A stretch of 64,000 bases of DNA, taken from assembly GCA_963576735.1 (NCBI GenBank), contig OY755177.1, positions 17,360,001-17,424,000 of the forward strand. Reading direction: 5' to 3'. The notes beneath the pieces are model-generated. The model ran no database searches and was not told the DNA's origin. It saw nothing but the letters and a program-made list of their open reading frames with translations. Shown here in pieces: positions 24,001-30,379 of the stretch; within the stretch, counting starts at the first letter, position 1, and the number at the start of each line of letters is the position of its first letter. The stretch comes from Bedellia somnulentella (Eukaryota > Arthropoda > Insecta > Lepidoptera > Bedelliidae). The position numbers were made by a program, and so were the translations under genes.

Positions 24001-27000
24001 TTAAGGTCATTATCTAGCATTCCGCTAAACTTCATTTATATAAATTCTGTAATTGAGAAGCCTTTTTACCTCAAACACACAAACATCTAAACATCTACAC
24101 ATTCACATTTACAATATTAATAGGATTTGAACTTTGGTTCTTCTTTGGTTATCTTATACTGATATTACAACCATCATTTGAGATACTATGTATGATATAC
24201 TATGATGTATTCCGTGTAGTGCCGGCTTAGAATGTCGCTACCCCTTTCTAGCCACAGGTGTCGTAAGAGACGACTAAGGGTATTGGGGCTTTTTATTGGA
24301 TTTTTGGGCGATGCGGTTGGAGACCCATCACCAAGAACCTTTATTTTACGATCTTTTCCCCACGCAACTTCCAAAAGTGGCTGAGGAATTTATAATTCCT
24401 TAGCTCTGGGTACCCCTTCTAGGGAATTATAGTCGTGAGTATATGTATGTATGTATTTGAGATTAGTTCGGAAATATGAAATTCTTTTTTTGCATGTCTG
24501 CAATAATATAATTTACTCACATTATTTTTAATTCCTCCAACTGTCCCGCTTTGCTTCGCCCATATCTGGATGTCAATAGATTATGTATAGAGCTAAGCTA
24601 ACTTATCTAATACTAATAACCTAATTTCTTACATATACACTCACGGCTAAAATCCCAAAAAGGGATAGCCTAAGCTTCAGAGCTAGCAAAATCTTCAGCT
24701 ACATTTAAAAGCTGATAGATCATTGGTAAAGAGTCTCCAACCGCATCGCGCAAAAACCACTTAGAACAGCCCTTAGATCTTGAAAAAAAATATAGTTTTA
24801 AAATGATTCTTGGTTCTAACAGTATTAATATAAAAATTATGATCACTAAATGTTATGAATTCCGTTGGTAGCATTAAATGTATGAATAAATAAAATATGA
24901 AAAATAAAATTATGAAGAGTGATTCTTACGAACACAAATCGTTAGTAAGACGACAAATAGGATTTAGAATGTTATGTGAGCCAATATGGACCCTACATAC
25001 ACTCACGGTCATAAATCACAAAATGGGGTAGCCACAGCTTCACAGCTAGAAACTCTTCAGCCACATTTGAAAGTTAATAGGTGAAATCAGTTAAAAGCCT
25101 CAAAACCCACAATAGCTTTGTGCTATTTTAACCCGACACTACCTATCTAAATATACTTAAATCAAATATGTTTCCAGCGTCCACCCAGACCTCCGTCGCC
25201 ATGTATTCTGTGCCGGGCTACGCAATGGCGGTTACAACGAGTGGCGGTTCCTGTACAACCGCTTCTTGGACTCTAACCACCAGGGTGATGAGATCGTGAT
25301 GCTGAGAGCTCTCGGGTGTTCTAGTGATGAGACGGCTGTGAGGGAGTGAGTTGGTTTTATTTGATGGTAGATTGAGTGGATGGTGGATTGGATGGTAGAT
25401 CGTTTAGTATTTGTAGTTTTAGTATTGCAAAGGTGCCTCAAGTGTCAGAGCTCCTTTATTTGTCAATTTTGTTCCCGTCAAGAACAAGATAGAACGTAGG
25501 TACTTTTATTGAAATGATAAATATTACATAACATAAACGTTCACGCCGTTTATCCCCGAAGGGGTTGGCAGAGGTACCAATACTTCTGAACTCAGATGGC
25601 AGCGCCATCTAGTGTCCAGAGAAGGTACCCACGTTTTGCTTAGACAGTGTACTCACGTGATAGGGGGCAGGCCTATCGCCGTTTTGTACGAATACACTGT
25701 CACATGACTAAGTACAACTCAGCCATGTGGGTTTCCTCACGATGTTTTCCCTCGCCGTTAGCAACCATGATAAATTAACCACTCATATGATTTTAGAAAA
25801 GACAAATTGGTGTAGGCCTGACCCAGGATTGGAACTCACGCCTTTCTGTTTTTGGGCGGGTGTTCTATCCACTGGACTATCATGTCGCTATGGAATGATA
25901 ACTCCAGAAACATGTTAATGCCATCATAAATTAAAACAACTTGCCCATTCACGCTTTTTTCTGGCTATGTGTATATTTTGGATTAGCAACCGTGATAGCT
26001 ATTGAGCTATCACCTACCCATTGGGGTAGAATGCCAGTTATCGTGCAAACGACTAGTGTTCAAATCCTGGGTCGGGCCTACACCAATTTGTCTTTTCTAT
26101 GTGTGTGTGGTGAGGGAAAACATCGTGAGGAAACCCACATGGCTGAGTTGTACTTAGTCATGTGACAGTGTATTCGTACAAAACGGCGATAGGCCTGCCC
26201 CCTATCACGTGAGTACACTGTCCATGCAAAACGTGGGTACTCTGAACACCAGGTGACAAAGTCACGTGATGTTCAGAAGTAGTAGTACCTCTGCCAACCC
26301 CTTCGGGGATATTTTGTTATGTAGGTATTTTAGAAAGAAATACATTTAATCAATCATTTAATATATACTCACGGCTAAAATCCCAAAAAGGGATAGCCTG
26401 AGCTTCAGAGCTAGCAAAATCCTCAGCTACATTTAAAAGTTGATAGATCATTGGTAAAGAGTCTCCAACTGCATCGCGCAAAAGCCACTTAGAAAAGCCC
26501 CATTTTTTATTTACATATAAGTTTTAACATAAACATAACATAACATAACTGAGTTGTATTTAGTCATGTGACAGTGTATTCGTACAAAATGGCGATAGGC
26601 TTGCCTCCTATCACGTGAATACTCTGTCCATGCAAAAACGTGGGTACTCTGAACACCAGGTGACAAAGTCACGTGATGTTCAGAAGTATTAGTACCTCTG
26701 CCAACCCCTTCGGGGATATTATGTTATGTAGGTATTTTAGAAAGAAATACATTTAATCAATCATTTCATCACATTACTTTAATTTAACAATTTTTTTCTT
26801 TCCAGATATTTAGAATTGATACTGAGTGACAAAGTCCGCGCTCAAGATCGTGTCAACGCTTTCTCATACCTCTTCATTGGCGACCCTGGCAACGCCAGGA
26901 GAGCTCTGCCATTCGTCAAAGAACATACTGATGAAATCAGAGATGCGTAAGTATTTCAAGTTTTGTGGTAAATGATGTATGATCATATTAAGGGGCTTTA

Positions 27001-28059
27001 TTTACAATTAAACAGAATTTAATAAAAAAAATAAAAATATTACTAAAAAAATATAATGATAAGTGTCGGCTTAGAATAGCACTACCCCATTTCGTCCGGT
27101 GGGTGTACGTAAGAGGCGACTAACGGTATTGGGGCTATTAAGGGATTTTTGGGCGATGCGGTTGGAGACTCATCACCAACAACCTTTATTTTACCATCTC
27201 TTCCCCATGCAACTTTCCAAAAGTGGCTGAATAATTTCTAATTCCACAGCTCTGGCTACCCCTTGTAGGGGTTTATAGCCGTGAGTATATGTATGTATGT
27301 AAAAAAATAATGGTGAGGTCAACAAATCAAGACATGTGAAATAGATGTCCAACAACATGGTGAAAAAGATAACTATGCGTATTTTCTGCTTCTTAGCTAT
27401 ATGTTTAAAAAGTAAAAATATAAAACGTTTGCATCTTTTAATATGCCACTTTGATAAGTTATATTTAATGCCGGGTGTGGTTTTAATAATGAAAGTGGGT
27501 TAAATGCAGTATTAATGGGTTATTACTTAGAAATATAAAAAAAACAACTTATATAATATAATACTTAATATATATAATTTAATTTGCAAACAGTATTATA
27601 GCGTTTCAGTAAGGTAGTGCTTTTTTACCATATCCTTGAAAATAGATTGGGATTTAGCCTGACGAATCTCTACCGGAAGTGCGTTCCACAATTGAACAGC
27701 CTGCACAGTGAAGGAGGAGCCATAGTAATTGGTTGAATGCGAGGGAATGCTTAATAGAAGATTATGTTCAGAACGTAGATTAAGATCGTGGGAAGAGGAG
27801 AGAAATTGAAAACGTTCTTTTAGAACTTATGATAGACATATTGATGAATAACTGGCAAATATTCTATTAAATATAAATCATAATATATTTATCAAGTGAT
27901 TTGCTTACGTCGTTTTTTTTACTATATTTTCTCCATTAAACTTCTAAAAGAAGCTAAAAAAAATAATTTAATTTTGAAGCTCTGACTACCCTCTCATGGG
28001 ATTAATACTCTAAATTAATAGTGGGACACTCAGAAAATTTTGCGAAAATACACCACAAC

Positions 28060-28092
<33 letters not shown>

Positions 28093-29264
28093 TTTGTTAT
28101 AATAATAATAATAATAATAATAAAACTCTTTATTGCACATTACAAAATAAAAACAACAATTACAAAAAAGATCGGTATAAAAGCCAAAGTACAACTGGCG
28201 GTCTTATCACTAAGAGCGATCTCTTCCAGACAACCCATTAATGGAATTATACACATTAATATGTTACATAATATACCTGTTATTTGTTCAGTGTCGTCGG
28301 AGCTTCTCGATCTGCCTCTGTCTTCAGCAGTATGGCTTCATATATGGACGAGGAAGGTTTAGTAGAGGTATGTTTTAATAAATTTTGCCATGTTTTATTA
28401 TGGTCATATTTCTTTTATATGTGAGACAATAGAAGTAAAATTCTGATGTAAAGCTTTTTTTTAATGGACTGTGTAGTTTATACAACACACAGACCCATCA
28501 CCAACAACTTTAATTTTACAAACTTTTCCCAACTCAACTTCCAAAAGTGGCTAAGGAATTTCTTATTCCGAAGCTCTGGCTACCCCTTTTAGTATTTAAA
28601 GCTGTGAATAGATGTATGTACCTATATATCTAAAGCGTGATTCGGTAAATTACTAACGGCGCTCAACCGTGCTGACCTATGATCCGAATGTTTTAATATA
28701 AAAAAAATATAGGAACTATTTTGGAAAGCAAATTCATGCCGTGTAGTGCCAGCTTAGAATATCACTTCCCCTTTCTATCCACGGGTGCCGTAAGAGGCGA
28801 CTAAGGGTATGGGGTTTTTCAAGTGATTTGTGGCGATGCGGTTGGAGACCTCTTCATCACCAACGATACTTTTTTTCTACCATCTTGTCCCCTAACAACT
28901 TCCAAATGTGGCTGAGGAGTTTCTAGTAAAGCTCTGACTACCCCTTTTAGGGATTTATAGCCGTGAGTATATGTATATGTATGTACGGAAATTCAAAATA
29001 ATATTGAACAATGTGCTGATGATCCAATAATATTATTTATTTAACAATTTTCCAATGTTCCAGTTCGAAGAATGGCTGAATCAAAACCCATCTCTACCTG
29101 AATATTCAGTTGGTATCAACGCGATCAATGCAGTGAGAAACAATTGGCAATGGGGCAGCGAGAGAGCTGAAGAAATTTTATCAGCGGCTCGGGGTTCTGC
29201 GTTCTATATACTATCTTCTATGGTTTTGGTTTTGGCCAGTTTGTTTGTTCATTTGTTACAATAA
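2833..29264 (+). CDS. APN: Aminopeptidase N (M1 zinc metallopeptidase), complete, 15 exons
   Basis: Membrane-bound exopeptidase removing neutral N-terminal residues from peptides, normally on midgut microvilli. Exons: 2833-3066, 3557-3834, 4405-4560, 4883-5200, 13638-13821, 14549-14787, 15068-15257, 16217-16400, 17294-17391, 21594-21773, 22793-22977, 25178-25345, 26806-26946, 28292-28367, 29064-29264. They sum to 2832 bases (943 residues plus stop), the usual APN size, with all splice phases consistent. Seen: signal peptide (residues 1 to about 19), GATEN exopeptidase motif 318-322, HELAH zinc site 354-358 with the third ligand Glu377 18 residues later in the NEG motif, catalytic Tyr440 in ISYSKGA, Cys pairs around exons 11-12, and a C-terminal GPI-type hydrophobic tail ([16 protein letters not shown]). 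No break was found despite a 7-kb retrotransposon in intron 4 and a LINE in intron 9. Which APN class it is cannot be said without alignment. Confidence 0.95.
3557..3834 (+). CDS. APN: APN gene 2 exon 2
   Basis: Acceptor cttcag, donor gtaagt. Encodes N-terminal beta-domain sequence from [20 protein letters not shown] to [15 protein letters not shown]. Confidence 0.92.
4405..4560 (+). CDS. APN: APN gene 2 exon 3
   Basis: Acceptor cctag, donor gtgagt. Contains [20 protein letters not shown], the family-wide motif ending in P-x-F-D-E-P, then [12 protein letters not shown]. Confidence 0.94.
4883..5200 (+). CDS. APN: APN gene 2 exon 4, GATEN motif
   Basis: 318 bases from a ttcacag acceptor to a gtatga donor. 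Ends [19 protein letters not shown] stands where most M1 aminopeptidases have GAMEN, the loop that binds the substrate N terminus. Confidence 0.94.
5258..5510 (-). repeat. SINE A copy, near full length
   Basis: Minus-strand copy. In family orientation it starts tgccgtgtagtgccggctta and ends gccgtgagtgtatgtatgta; here the (CATA) tail is on the left. Long reading frames across this family come from its base composition and are not evidence of a protein. Confidence 0.8.
5560..6010 (-). repeat. SINE C (tRNA-headed), split by a SINE B insertion
   Basis: The right part (5861-6010) contains, on the minus strand, a tRNA-like head with A box (gtggccgagtggatag) and B box (ggttcgatccc). The left part (5560-5630) matches the body end seen at 38960-39015 and 22497-22590. 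Between them is a SINE B piece, with tatatata on both sides as likely target duplication. Confidence 0.7.
5631..5860 (-). repeat. SINE B copy, head-truncated, inside SINE C
   Basis: Begins with the (taaca)n tail and ccccgaaggggttggcagag, and stops before the tRNA-like head. Flanked by tatatata, so it entered SINE C by target-primed insertion with 5' truncation. Confidence 0.75.
6289..6493 (-). repeat. Bel/Pao LTR (element 3' end)
   Basis: 205 bases, + strand start tgtataattccttggcttgt and end cacggcggtaca. Matches 13070-13274 except gaaagat against gaacgat. Confidence 0.93.
6521..7963 (-). pseudogene. Bel/Pao integrase region of the pol ORF
   Basis: 480 codons on the minus strand. In order: integrase zinc-binding region with [20 protein letters not shown] then CITCRR (H2C2 type); the DDE core with [20 protein letters not shown] and the [11 protein letters not shown] segment (D, D, E); and a C-terminal domain of the DUF5641 kind ([20 protein letters not shown]). 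Its first 25 or so codons overlap the end of the RNase H ORF in another frame; the frame change sits in a run of T (minus-strand A) around 7907-7914. That is either a true frameshift or an indel at a homopolymer in the assembly. Confidence 0.9.
7890..8702 (-). pseudogene. Bel/Pao RNase H region of the pol ORF
   Basis: Continues the reverse transcriptase frame after the Penelope-like insertion; codons on either side of the 12-base target duplication are in the same frame. Shows [18 protein letters not shown] and [21 protein letters not shown] followed by [12 protein letters not shown], typical of Bel/Pao RNase H (peptidase A17 neighbourhood). Ends at a stop just after the frame shift into integrase. 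Confidence 0.88.
8715..9277 (-). mobile_element. Penelope-like element fragment inserted in the Bel/Pao ORF
   Basis: 563 bases flanked by a 12-base direct repeat, atgagttatgtc (8703-8714 and 9278-9289). The minus strand carries about 90 codons ending at 8945, with [20 protein letters not shown], then [40 protein letters not shown]: the C-terminal end of a Penelope-like protein (GIY-YIG endonuclease tail), reverse transcriptase part missing. Inverted terminal stretches of about 50 bases (from 8754 and up to 9277; ttttgattttcggatatttt) would be the pseudo-LTRs known from this group. Variable 10-15 bp duplications and 5' truncation are usual for it. Removing it would restore the Bel/Pao frame, so it landed later. 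Confidence 0.82.
8945..9222 (-). pseudogene. C-terminal remnant of a Penelope-like protein
   Basis: Open from within gtcctggaagatctgctttg (minus) to TAG at 8945-8947. The HHMRFDKP...LAKE...RE(A/S)[20 protein letters not shown] pattern is the conserved end of the GIY-YIG endonuclease domain of Penelope-like elements. No start or upstream domain is left. Confidence 0.78.
9278..12487 (-). pseudogene. Bel/Pao gag-protease-reverse transcriptase region
   Basis: About 1070 codons from ATG 12487 to the insertion point. Gag (DUF1759-like, about residues 150-310: [20 protein letters not shown] region [18 protein letters not shown]); two zinc knuckles ([27 protein letters not shown], then [13 protein letters not shown]) about 370-440; aspartic protease with [16 protein letters not shown] about 500; reverse transcriptase with [18 protein letters not shown] (motif A) and [10 protein letters not shown] (the YxDD box as LVDD). 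The stop at 9269 belongs to the inserted element. Otherwise open, consistent with a young copy. Confidence 0.92.
12488..13069 (-). other. Bel/Pao 5' leader
   Basis: Between the 5' LTR and the gag ATG. Starts with the primer-binding-type TGGTGACCACCAGACGTGAT on the minus strand. A 113-codon frame here lacks recognisable domains and is not called. Confidence 0.6.
13070..13274 (-). repeat. Bel/Pao LTR (element 5' end)
   Basis: Second 205-base LTR; see 6289-6493. On its right it abuts tcctatttaatattataaag, the start of a Helitron-like repeat. Confidence 0.93.
13275..13565 (+). mobile_element. Helitron-like non-autonomous repeat
   Basis: Begins TCCTATTTAATATTATAAA, has a tttttatcccggaaaaattt core and ends gaagtctgtcgggtcagctagt; TC...CTAG ends with no inverted repeats fit Helitron-type elements. 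Its first five bases are duplicated left of the Bel/Pao element at 6284-6288, so Bel/Pao inserted five bases into it. An inverted relative is at 23873-24125. Confidence 0.6.
13638..13821 (+). CDS. APN: APN gene 2 exon 5, HELAH zinc site
   Basis: Acceptor ttccag, donor gtaagt. Contains [20 protein letters not shown] then [20 protein letters not shown]: both zinc His, the catalytic Glu and, 18 residues after the second His, the third ligand Glu. All active-site residues of this segment are present. Confidence 0.96.
14040..14300 (+). repeat. tRNA-like repeat unit with inverted flanks, in intron 5
   Basis: Holds a tRNA-like sequence at 14182-14255 (acceptor gacacgg with ctgtgtc, B box gggttcgaatcc). 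The segment 14050-14101 (ending ttcgacacaggcgggattcg) is an inverted copy of 14237-14290, so the unit can fold back on itself. The same repeat recurs around 40000, 41100, 42700, 43100, 49100-49800, 53050, 60200 and 61000-61250. Confidence 0.7.
14549..14787 (+). CDS. APN: APN gene 2 exon 6, catalytic tyrosine
   Basis: Acceptor cttttag, donor gtaagt. [20 protein letters not shown] contains Tyr440, the transition-state-stabilising Tyr of M1 enzymes, 86 residues after the first zinc His. Confidence 0.95.
15068..15257 (+). CDS. APN: APN gene 2 exon 7
   Basis: Acceptor tttcag, donor gtaatt; 190 bases, same size as its counterpart in gene 3 (56753-56942). Encodes [20 protein letters not shown], matching the family W-x-x-x-P-G-Y-P-V motif. 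Confidence 0.94.
15279..15357 (-). repeat. SINE A, 5'-truncated copy with target duplication
   Basis: Just after exon 7. The (CATA) tail begins directly after ctttagaaa (15270-15278) and the other end abuts a second ctttagaaa (15358-15366). The duplication next to the (CATA) end shows which end is the 3' tail. Confidence 0.75.
15966..16187 (-). repeat. SINE A copy
   Basis: Runs from atatacttacggtcataaat to ccggcactacacggca, ending about 30 bases before the exon 8 acceptor. Diverged from the copy at 5258. Confidence 0.7.
16217..16400 (+). CDS. APN: APN gene 2 exon 8
   Basis: Acceptor tttcag, donor gttagt. Encodes [20 protein letters not shown] then [13 protein letters not shown] and [11 protein letters not shown], the linker to the C-terminal domain. 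Confidence 0.94.
16401..17293 (+). other. Intron 8 of APN gene 2
   Basis: AT-rich; no repeat copy or RNA gene recognised. Confidence 0.6.
17294..17391 (+). CDS. APN: APN gene 2 exon 9
   Basis: Acceptor ttccag, donor gtaacg. [20 protein letters not shown] then HYLNRAQ: the family G-x-Y-R-V-N-Y-D motif and the start of the ERAP1-like C-terminal domain. Confidence 0.95.
17430..17600 (+). repeat. SINE A copy with internal deletion
   Basis: From tatgtagtgtcggtata, jumping to ggggctttttaagtg, through to tttatagccgtgagtat. Plus orientation. Confidence 0.65.
17645..17730 (-). repeat. SINE A, 5'-truncated, with 11-base target duplication
   Basis: Bracketed by cataggacttt at 17634-17644 and 17731-17741; the (CATA) tail lies against the left copy. 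A clean example of target-primed insertion. Confidence 0.82.
17921..20806 (+). CDS. LINE endonuclease-reverse transcriptase ORF
   Basis: 961 codons, uninterrupted. The N-terminal APE-type endonuclease (about residues 15-240) shows [34 protein letters not shown] and [12 protein letters not shown], the Asn, Glu, Asp-Asn and Ser-Asp-His catalytic signatures. Reverse transcriptase (about 460-760): [50 protein letters not shown] and the catalytic box [11 protein letters not shown]. Motif A reads [12 protein letters not shown] where relatives usually have LLDFSRAFDCV, so the first Asp is kept but the usual AFD is AFY; this may lower or abolish activity. The C-terminal part has [11 protein letters not shown] and LSQLGYCD thumb-type sequence. 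No frameshift seen. Confidence 0.93.
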   Translation: MAVPESALSNNKTKRLTLGLLNIQSINTGWNELLELFSIHEFDIVCLNETWLRLDSDLTRYTIQGYQFIHVPRQHSRGGGVGMYIRSDIHTRRLDHLGTDLEQLWIEVRLRGMRIALGTFYRPHSLNTGKAVDSLNDSLSVFGPKYDHIFLLGDFNVDSLKHDSTNFIPECFKSLVSAYNLTQIVNKPTRITPTSCTLLDLIFTKGRCRLSSLNVVHNDDLSDHGIVIAQFSTKLKRLPPRRISYRPISENIDCISHAAQFTPWEMIQDCKDLNDMVHLFNMLIIDLFDHFAPIRNKTFSRPPAPWLTHNLRQMRKLRAEACEAAKMKRSEGAYRYYRDMRNQVNSTIKIEKRKYFDKFVNNNRSNPTKMWHHINRILKPSSTSLIPFHLAEPHALNRFFVNAVPPIDVFTSNGTADTFPYSSGPEFNFTDISEAQVARIVETCSSRSEGSDHISMLMIKLTLPYSLHAITTILNRSLRDGNFPEAWKCSTVTPIPKKKPVEVLNDIRPIGILPAFSKILEKLVLKQILPHLEMSGIIPSFQSGFRSGHSSTTALLSIIDDILLSSDKGDASILLLLDNTRAFYCVFPPLLISKLRSAGFSSSACKWFSSYFSGRMQTVKTTDANGNLIVSEPLPITRGVVQGSILGPTLFTVYTANISKVIKNSKYHLYADDTQIYTHLPSDSDGFSAGLQSFHKDLECIVEWSKNHHLMINPHKTIALICGTPSQVSRIAELQPSVLVDGVAVPFQVCIRNLGLHMDQSLTFQNHVDLKTAKCFAGLSTLYKIRSFISEDVRLRLCEGLVLSQLGYCDIAYGPCLQKKTEHQIQRVQNACMRYCFNIPRRQHITPYLIEKNLLNMRHKRRLKLSCFVYKVIKYKTPKYLYDKLNFSKRERLNVLLLPKHKLTRTKGCFTIAASKCWNVIPPPIKDAQSISSFRNKLLKYLIVLQRNEFAIPYGCASNVE
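21020..21085 (+). repeat. (TG)n microsatellite in LINE 3' region
   Basis: gtgtgtgtgtgtgtgtgtg run at about 21046-21066 with imperfect TG repeats on both sides; a (TA)n run lies at about 20852-20872. Confidence 0.8.
21340..21572 (+). repeat. SINE A copy directly after the LINE tail
   Basis: From gtgtgtaccggcttagaat to tggccatgagaatatgt, ending about 20 bases before the exon 10 acceptor. Confidence 0.7.
21594..21773 (+). CDS. APN: APN gene 2 exon 10
   Basis: Acceptor tttcag, donor gtaagt. [20 protein letters not shown] then [20 protein letters not shown], helical C-terminal domain. Confidence 0.93.
21949..22334 (+). repeat. SINE B, full-length copy with 10-base target duplication
   Basis: Flanked by acataaatta at 21939-21948 and 22335-22344. 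The head is tRNA-like: an A-box-like gatagtccagtgggtaag and a B-box-like gagttccaatcctggga. The body has gtcatgtgacagtgtattcg and ccccttcggggat; the tail is (ttatg)n. 386 bases, the best reference copy here. Confidence 0.85.
22497..22590 (-). repeat. SINE C body fragment
   Basis: Reads cacacagatcaagtcagccc on the + strand, the reverse of the SINE C end at 38990-39015, then cttgtattatgggatatt. No tRNA head. Confidence 0.55.
22613..22750 (+). mobile_element. 138-bp MITE with TAA target duplication
   Basis: Terminal inverted repeats of about 25 bases (cgcccgatttctgaattgag...) and TAA on both sides (22610-22612 and 22751-22753), with the two arms complementary through much of their length. The 3-bp TAA duplication suggests a PIF/Harbinger-type origin. 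Ends 42 bases before the exon 11 boundary. Confidence 0.82.
22793..22977 (+). CDS. APN: APN gene 2 exon 11
   Basis: Acceptor tttcag, donor gttagt. [20 protein letters not shown] then [20 protein letters not shown] with two of the conserved Cys. Confidence 0.93.
23169..23386 (+). mobile_element. Palindromic MITE
   Basis: Left arm gagcgctaatttatcgacac...cagtatacgatactaagtaa is matched by an inverted right arm ending atcgtgtcgataaaatagcg. Single-arm remnants of the same family occur at about 40755-40830 and 53930-54010. Confidence 0.7.
23873..24125 (-). mobile_element. Helitron-like repeat, inverted copy
   Basis: On the + strand starts ctagccgacccgacagactt and ends ttacaatattaatagga; reversed, it gives the same TC...CTAG structure as 13275-13565, including the tcccgaaaaaacttg core. 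Confidence 0.6.
24208..24456 (+). repeat. SINE A, full-length copy
   Basis: From ccgtgtagtgccggcttaga through ggttggagacccatcacc to cgtgagtatatgtatgtatg. Confidence 0.8.
24637..24778 (-). repeat. SINE A partial copy, diverged subfamily
   Basis: tcacggctaaaatcccaaaa then tagcctaagcttcagagcta. A near-identical partial copy is at 26366-26505, both truncated at the same internal point. Confidence 0.65.
24998..25100 (-). repeat. SINE A fragment
   Basis: acactcacggtcataaatca, then ggggtagccacagcttcaca; breaks down before the unit midpoint. Confidence 0.55.
25178..25345 (+). CDS. APN: APN gene 2 exon 12
   Basis: Acceptor ttccag, donor gtgagt. [20 protein letters not shown] then [18 protein letters not shown] and [13 protein letters not shown]: the second Cys pair and a motif shared with gene 1. 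Confidence 0.94.
25521..25893 (-). repeat. SINE B, full-length copy
   Basis: Starts with ataacataaacgttcacgcc and ends with the inverted tRNA-like head (ccactggactatcatgtcgc). aatgataa lies on both sides (25513-25520, 25894-25901). Confidence 0.8.
25998..26328 (+). repeat. SINE B copy with altered head
   Basis: Starts ccgtgatagctattgagcta, has the B box tagtgttcaaatcctgggtc, and ends ccttcggggatattttg. Confidence 0.75.
26366..26505 (-). repeat. SINE A partial copy
   Basis: Almost identical to 24637-24778, with tagcctgagcttcagagcta and ttggtaaagagtctccaact. Confidence 0.65.
26535..26770 (+). repeat. SINE B partial copy plus duplicated intron segment
   Basis: Repeats about 26140-26362, including about 40 bases of non-SINE flank (taggtattttagaaagaaat then acatttaatcaatcattt). 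A duplication of about 408 bp period thus lies right before exon 13. Confidence 0.7.
26806..26946 (+). CDS. APN: APN gene 2 exon 13
   Basis: 141 bases, acceptor ttccag, donor gtaagt. [20 protein letters not shown] then [20 protein letters not shown]. Confidence 0.94.
27062..27301 (+). repeat. SINE A copy
   Basis: agtgtcggcttagaatagca to gccgtgagtatatgtatgta. Belongs to the subfamily with gtgtacgtaagaggcgac. Confidence 0.78.
27596..27817 (-). pseudogene. LINE reverse transcriptase C-terminal remnant
   Basis: Minus-strand frame ending at TAA 27596-27598: [20 protein letters not shown] then [15 protein letters not shown]. The W-N-x-L-P-x-x-I-R pattern is the usual end of CR1/Jockey-type LINE ORFs. 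Nothing upstream of this remains. Confidence 0.75.
28058..28128 (+). repeat. (TA)n and (AAT)n microsatellites
   Basis: atatatatatatatgtatat run followed by ataataataataataataat; the second is the inverted tail of the LINE 3' piece that follows. Confidence 0.8.
28100..28245 (-). mobile_element. LINE 3'-end fragment, inverted
   Basis: (AAT)n then aaaactctttattgcacatt and taagagcgatctcttccaga: a polyadenylated non-LTR 3' UTR read on the minus strand. Lies 50 bases before exon 14. Confidence 0.6.
28292..28367 (+). CDS. APN: APN gene 2 exon 14
   Basis: 76 bases, acceptor gttcag, donor gtatgt. Frame [20 protein letters not shown] then EGLVE. Confidence 0.9.
28485..28625 (+). repeat. SINE A partial copy
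   Basis: Starts agacccatcaccaacaactt, ends aaagctgtgaatagatgtat; 5' part missing. Confidence 0.6.
28739..28985 (+). repeat. SINE A copy
   Basis: ccgtgtagtgccagcttaga to agccgtgagtatatgtatat, with the cacgggtgccgtaagaggcg segment. Confidence 0.78.
29064..29264 (+). CDS. APN: APN gene 2 last exon with GPI-type tail
   Basis: Acceptor ttccag. [20 protein letters not shown], then [20 protein letters not shown] and a hydrophobic end. The stop TAA (29262-29264) sits inside an AATAAA (29260-29265). Confidence 0.94.
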   Translation, partial: FEEWLNQNPSLPEYSVGINAINAVRNNWQWGSERAEEILSAARGSAFYILSSMVLVLASLFVHLLQ

Positions 29265-29384
29265 ATAGAGTAACTGGAATATTTAATGAGTTGGAAACTG
29301 TTAAAATTTAAAAAAAACTACCCACGTGTTGTAATTTCATAAGTTTAATGTTTTCTGAACAAATGCTTTATTATTACATACATA

Positions 29385-29690
29385 CATACATACATATTCT
29401 CACGCCGTTAGTTCCCATTGGGGTGGGCAGATACTATCGATCGCCACTTTGTACGATCCTGGCAAACCTCTCTAGCTTCATTCACATCCATCAATCATTT
29501 CATACATGCTCTTTTATTCTTCGTACTTCGGACACCTGCCTTTTTGAGCACATTTTCTATTTGATTTAAATGTGTCCTCCGAGGTCGTCCTCTACTAACA
29601 TTACCTTCCACATTGGCTCTATAGATCTCTTTCACCACTTTACTGTCATCCATCCTCTCTATGTGCCCAAACCATCTCAACATTCCTTTT
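29385..29690 (-). pseudogene. LINE C-terminal fragment (source of the SINE A tail)
   Basis: Minus-strand frame MLRWFGHIERMDDSKVVKEI then VSRGRPRRTHLNQIENVLKK, ending near the (CATA) tail at 29385. It is the end of a LINE ORF (RTE-like by its W-x-G-H-x-x-R-M, R-G-R-P-R and R-R-A-C-M-K motifs), broken by a frame change at about 29500. A better copy is at 40137-40440. Confidence 0.75.
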
Positions 29691-29954
29691 TCTATCTTTG
29701 TTTATTATTCTATGAAAATATATTTGAAATTTGTAAAATATTGTTTGTGTTTTTGTTTCTGCTACATGAAAAAAAACTTTAACCAAGTTTATAGAAAAAA
29801 TATGATTTCAAGCATTTCAAGTTTTAGCTATGAATATCATCAGCTGATGGGAGATATCATGTTAAAATAGCACCTTTTTTGCCCTGCCTTTCTTCCACAA
29901 GATTACATAAAGATGTCATGGATTAATTGAAGTCATAAATATTAGTTTTAAGAC

Positions 29955-30150
29955 ATACATACATACATATTCTTACGGCTATAAAGTAGCCGCCACAGCC
30001 ACTTTTGGAAATTGAGTGGGGAAAAGATAGTAGTAATAAATGTTTTTGGTGACGGGTCTACAACCACATTGCCCAAAAATCACTTTAAAAGCTCCTATAA
30101 CCTTAGTCGCCTCTTACGGGTAGAAATGGGGTAGTGTTATTCTAAGTAGT
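29955..30150 (-). repeat. SINE A, degraded copy
   Basis: catacatattcttacggcta to gtagtgttattctaagtagt, with a deletion near the tail. Confidence 0.65.
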
Positions 30151-30379
30151 AGTTTTAAGACTTATTTCTAAAACCATAAATAATATAATAATAGCTTATA
30201 TGAGAAATATCATCACCTTCATTTGGTGTGTATCGTGGTTTTTACATGGGTCAAGAGTTTGTTTTTCCCTTGGGTTGGGTAAAAAGCGAAGTTTCCGATT
30301 CAGAAGCTCTGGCCATCCCTTCTTGCCTAGAGTAATAATTATAATAATATATATTTATGCTTTGCGATTACAATAAACT

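Noticed and set aside
28021..28362. 113-codon ORF overlapping exon 14 of APN gene 2
   Set aside because: Starts in a (TA)n run and reads exon 14 in the wrong frame; the APN frame through 28292-28367 matches gene 1.
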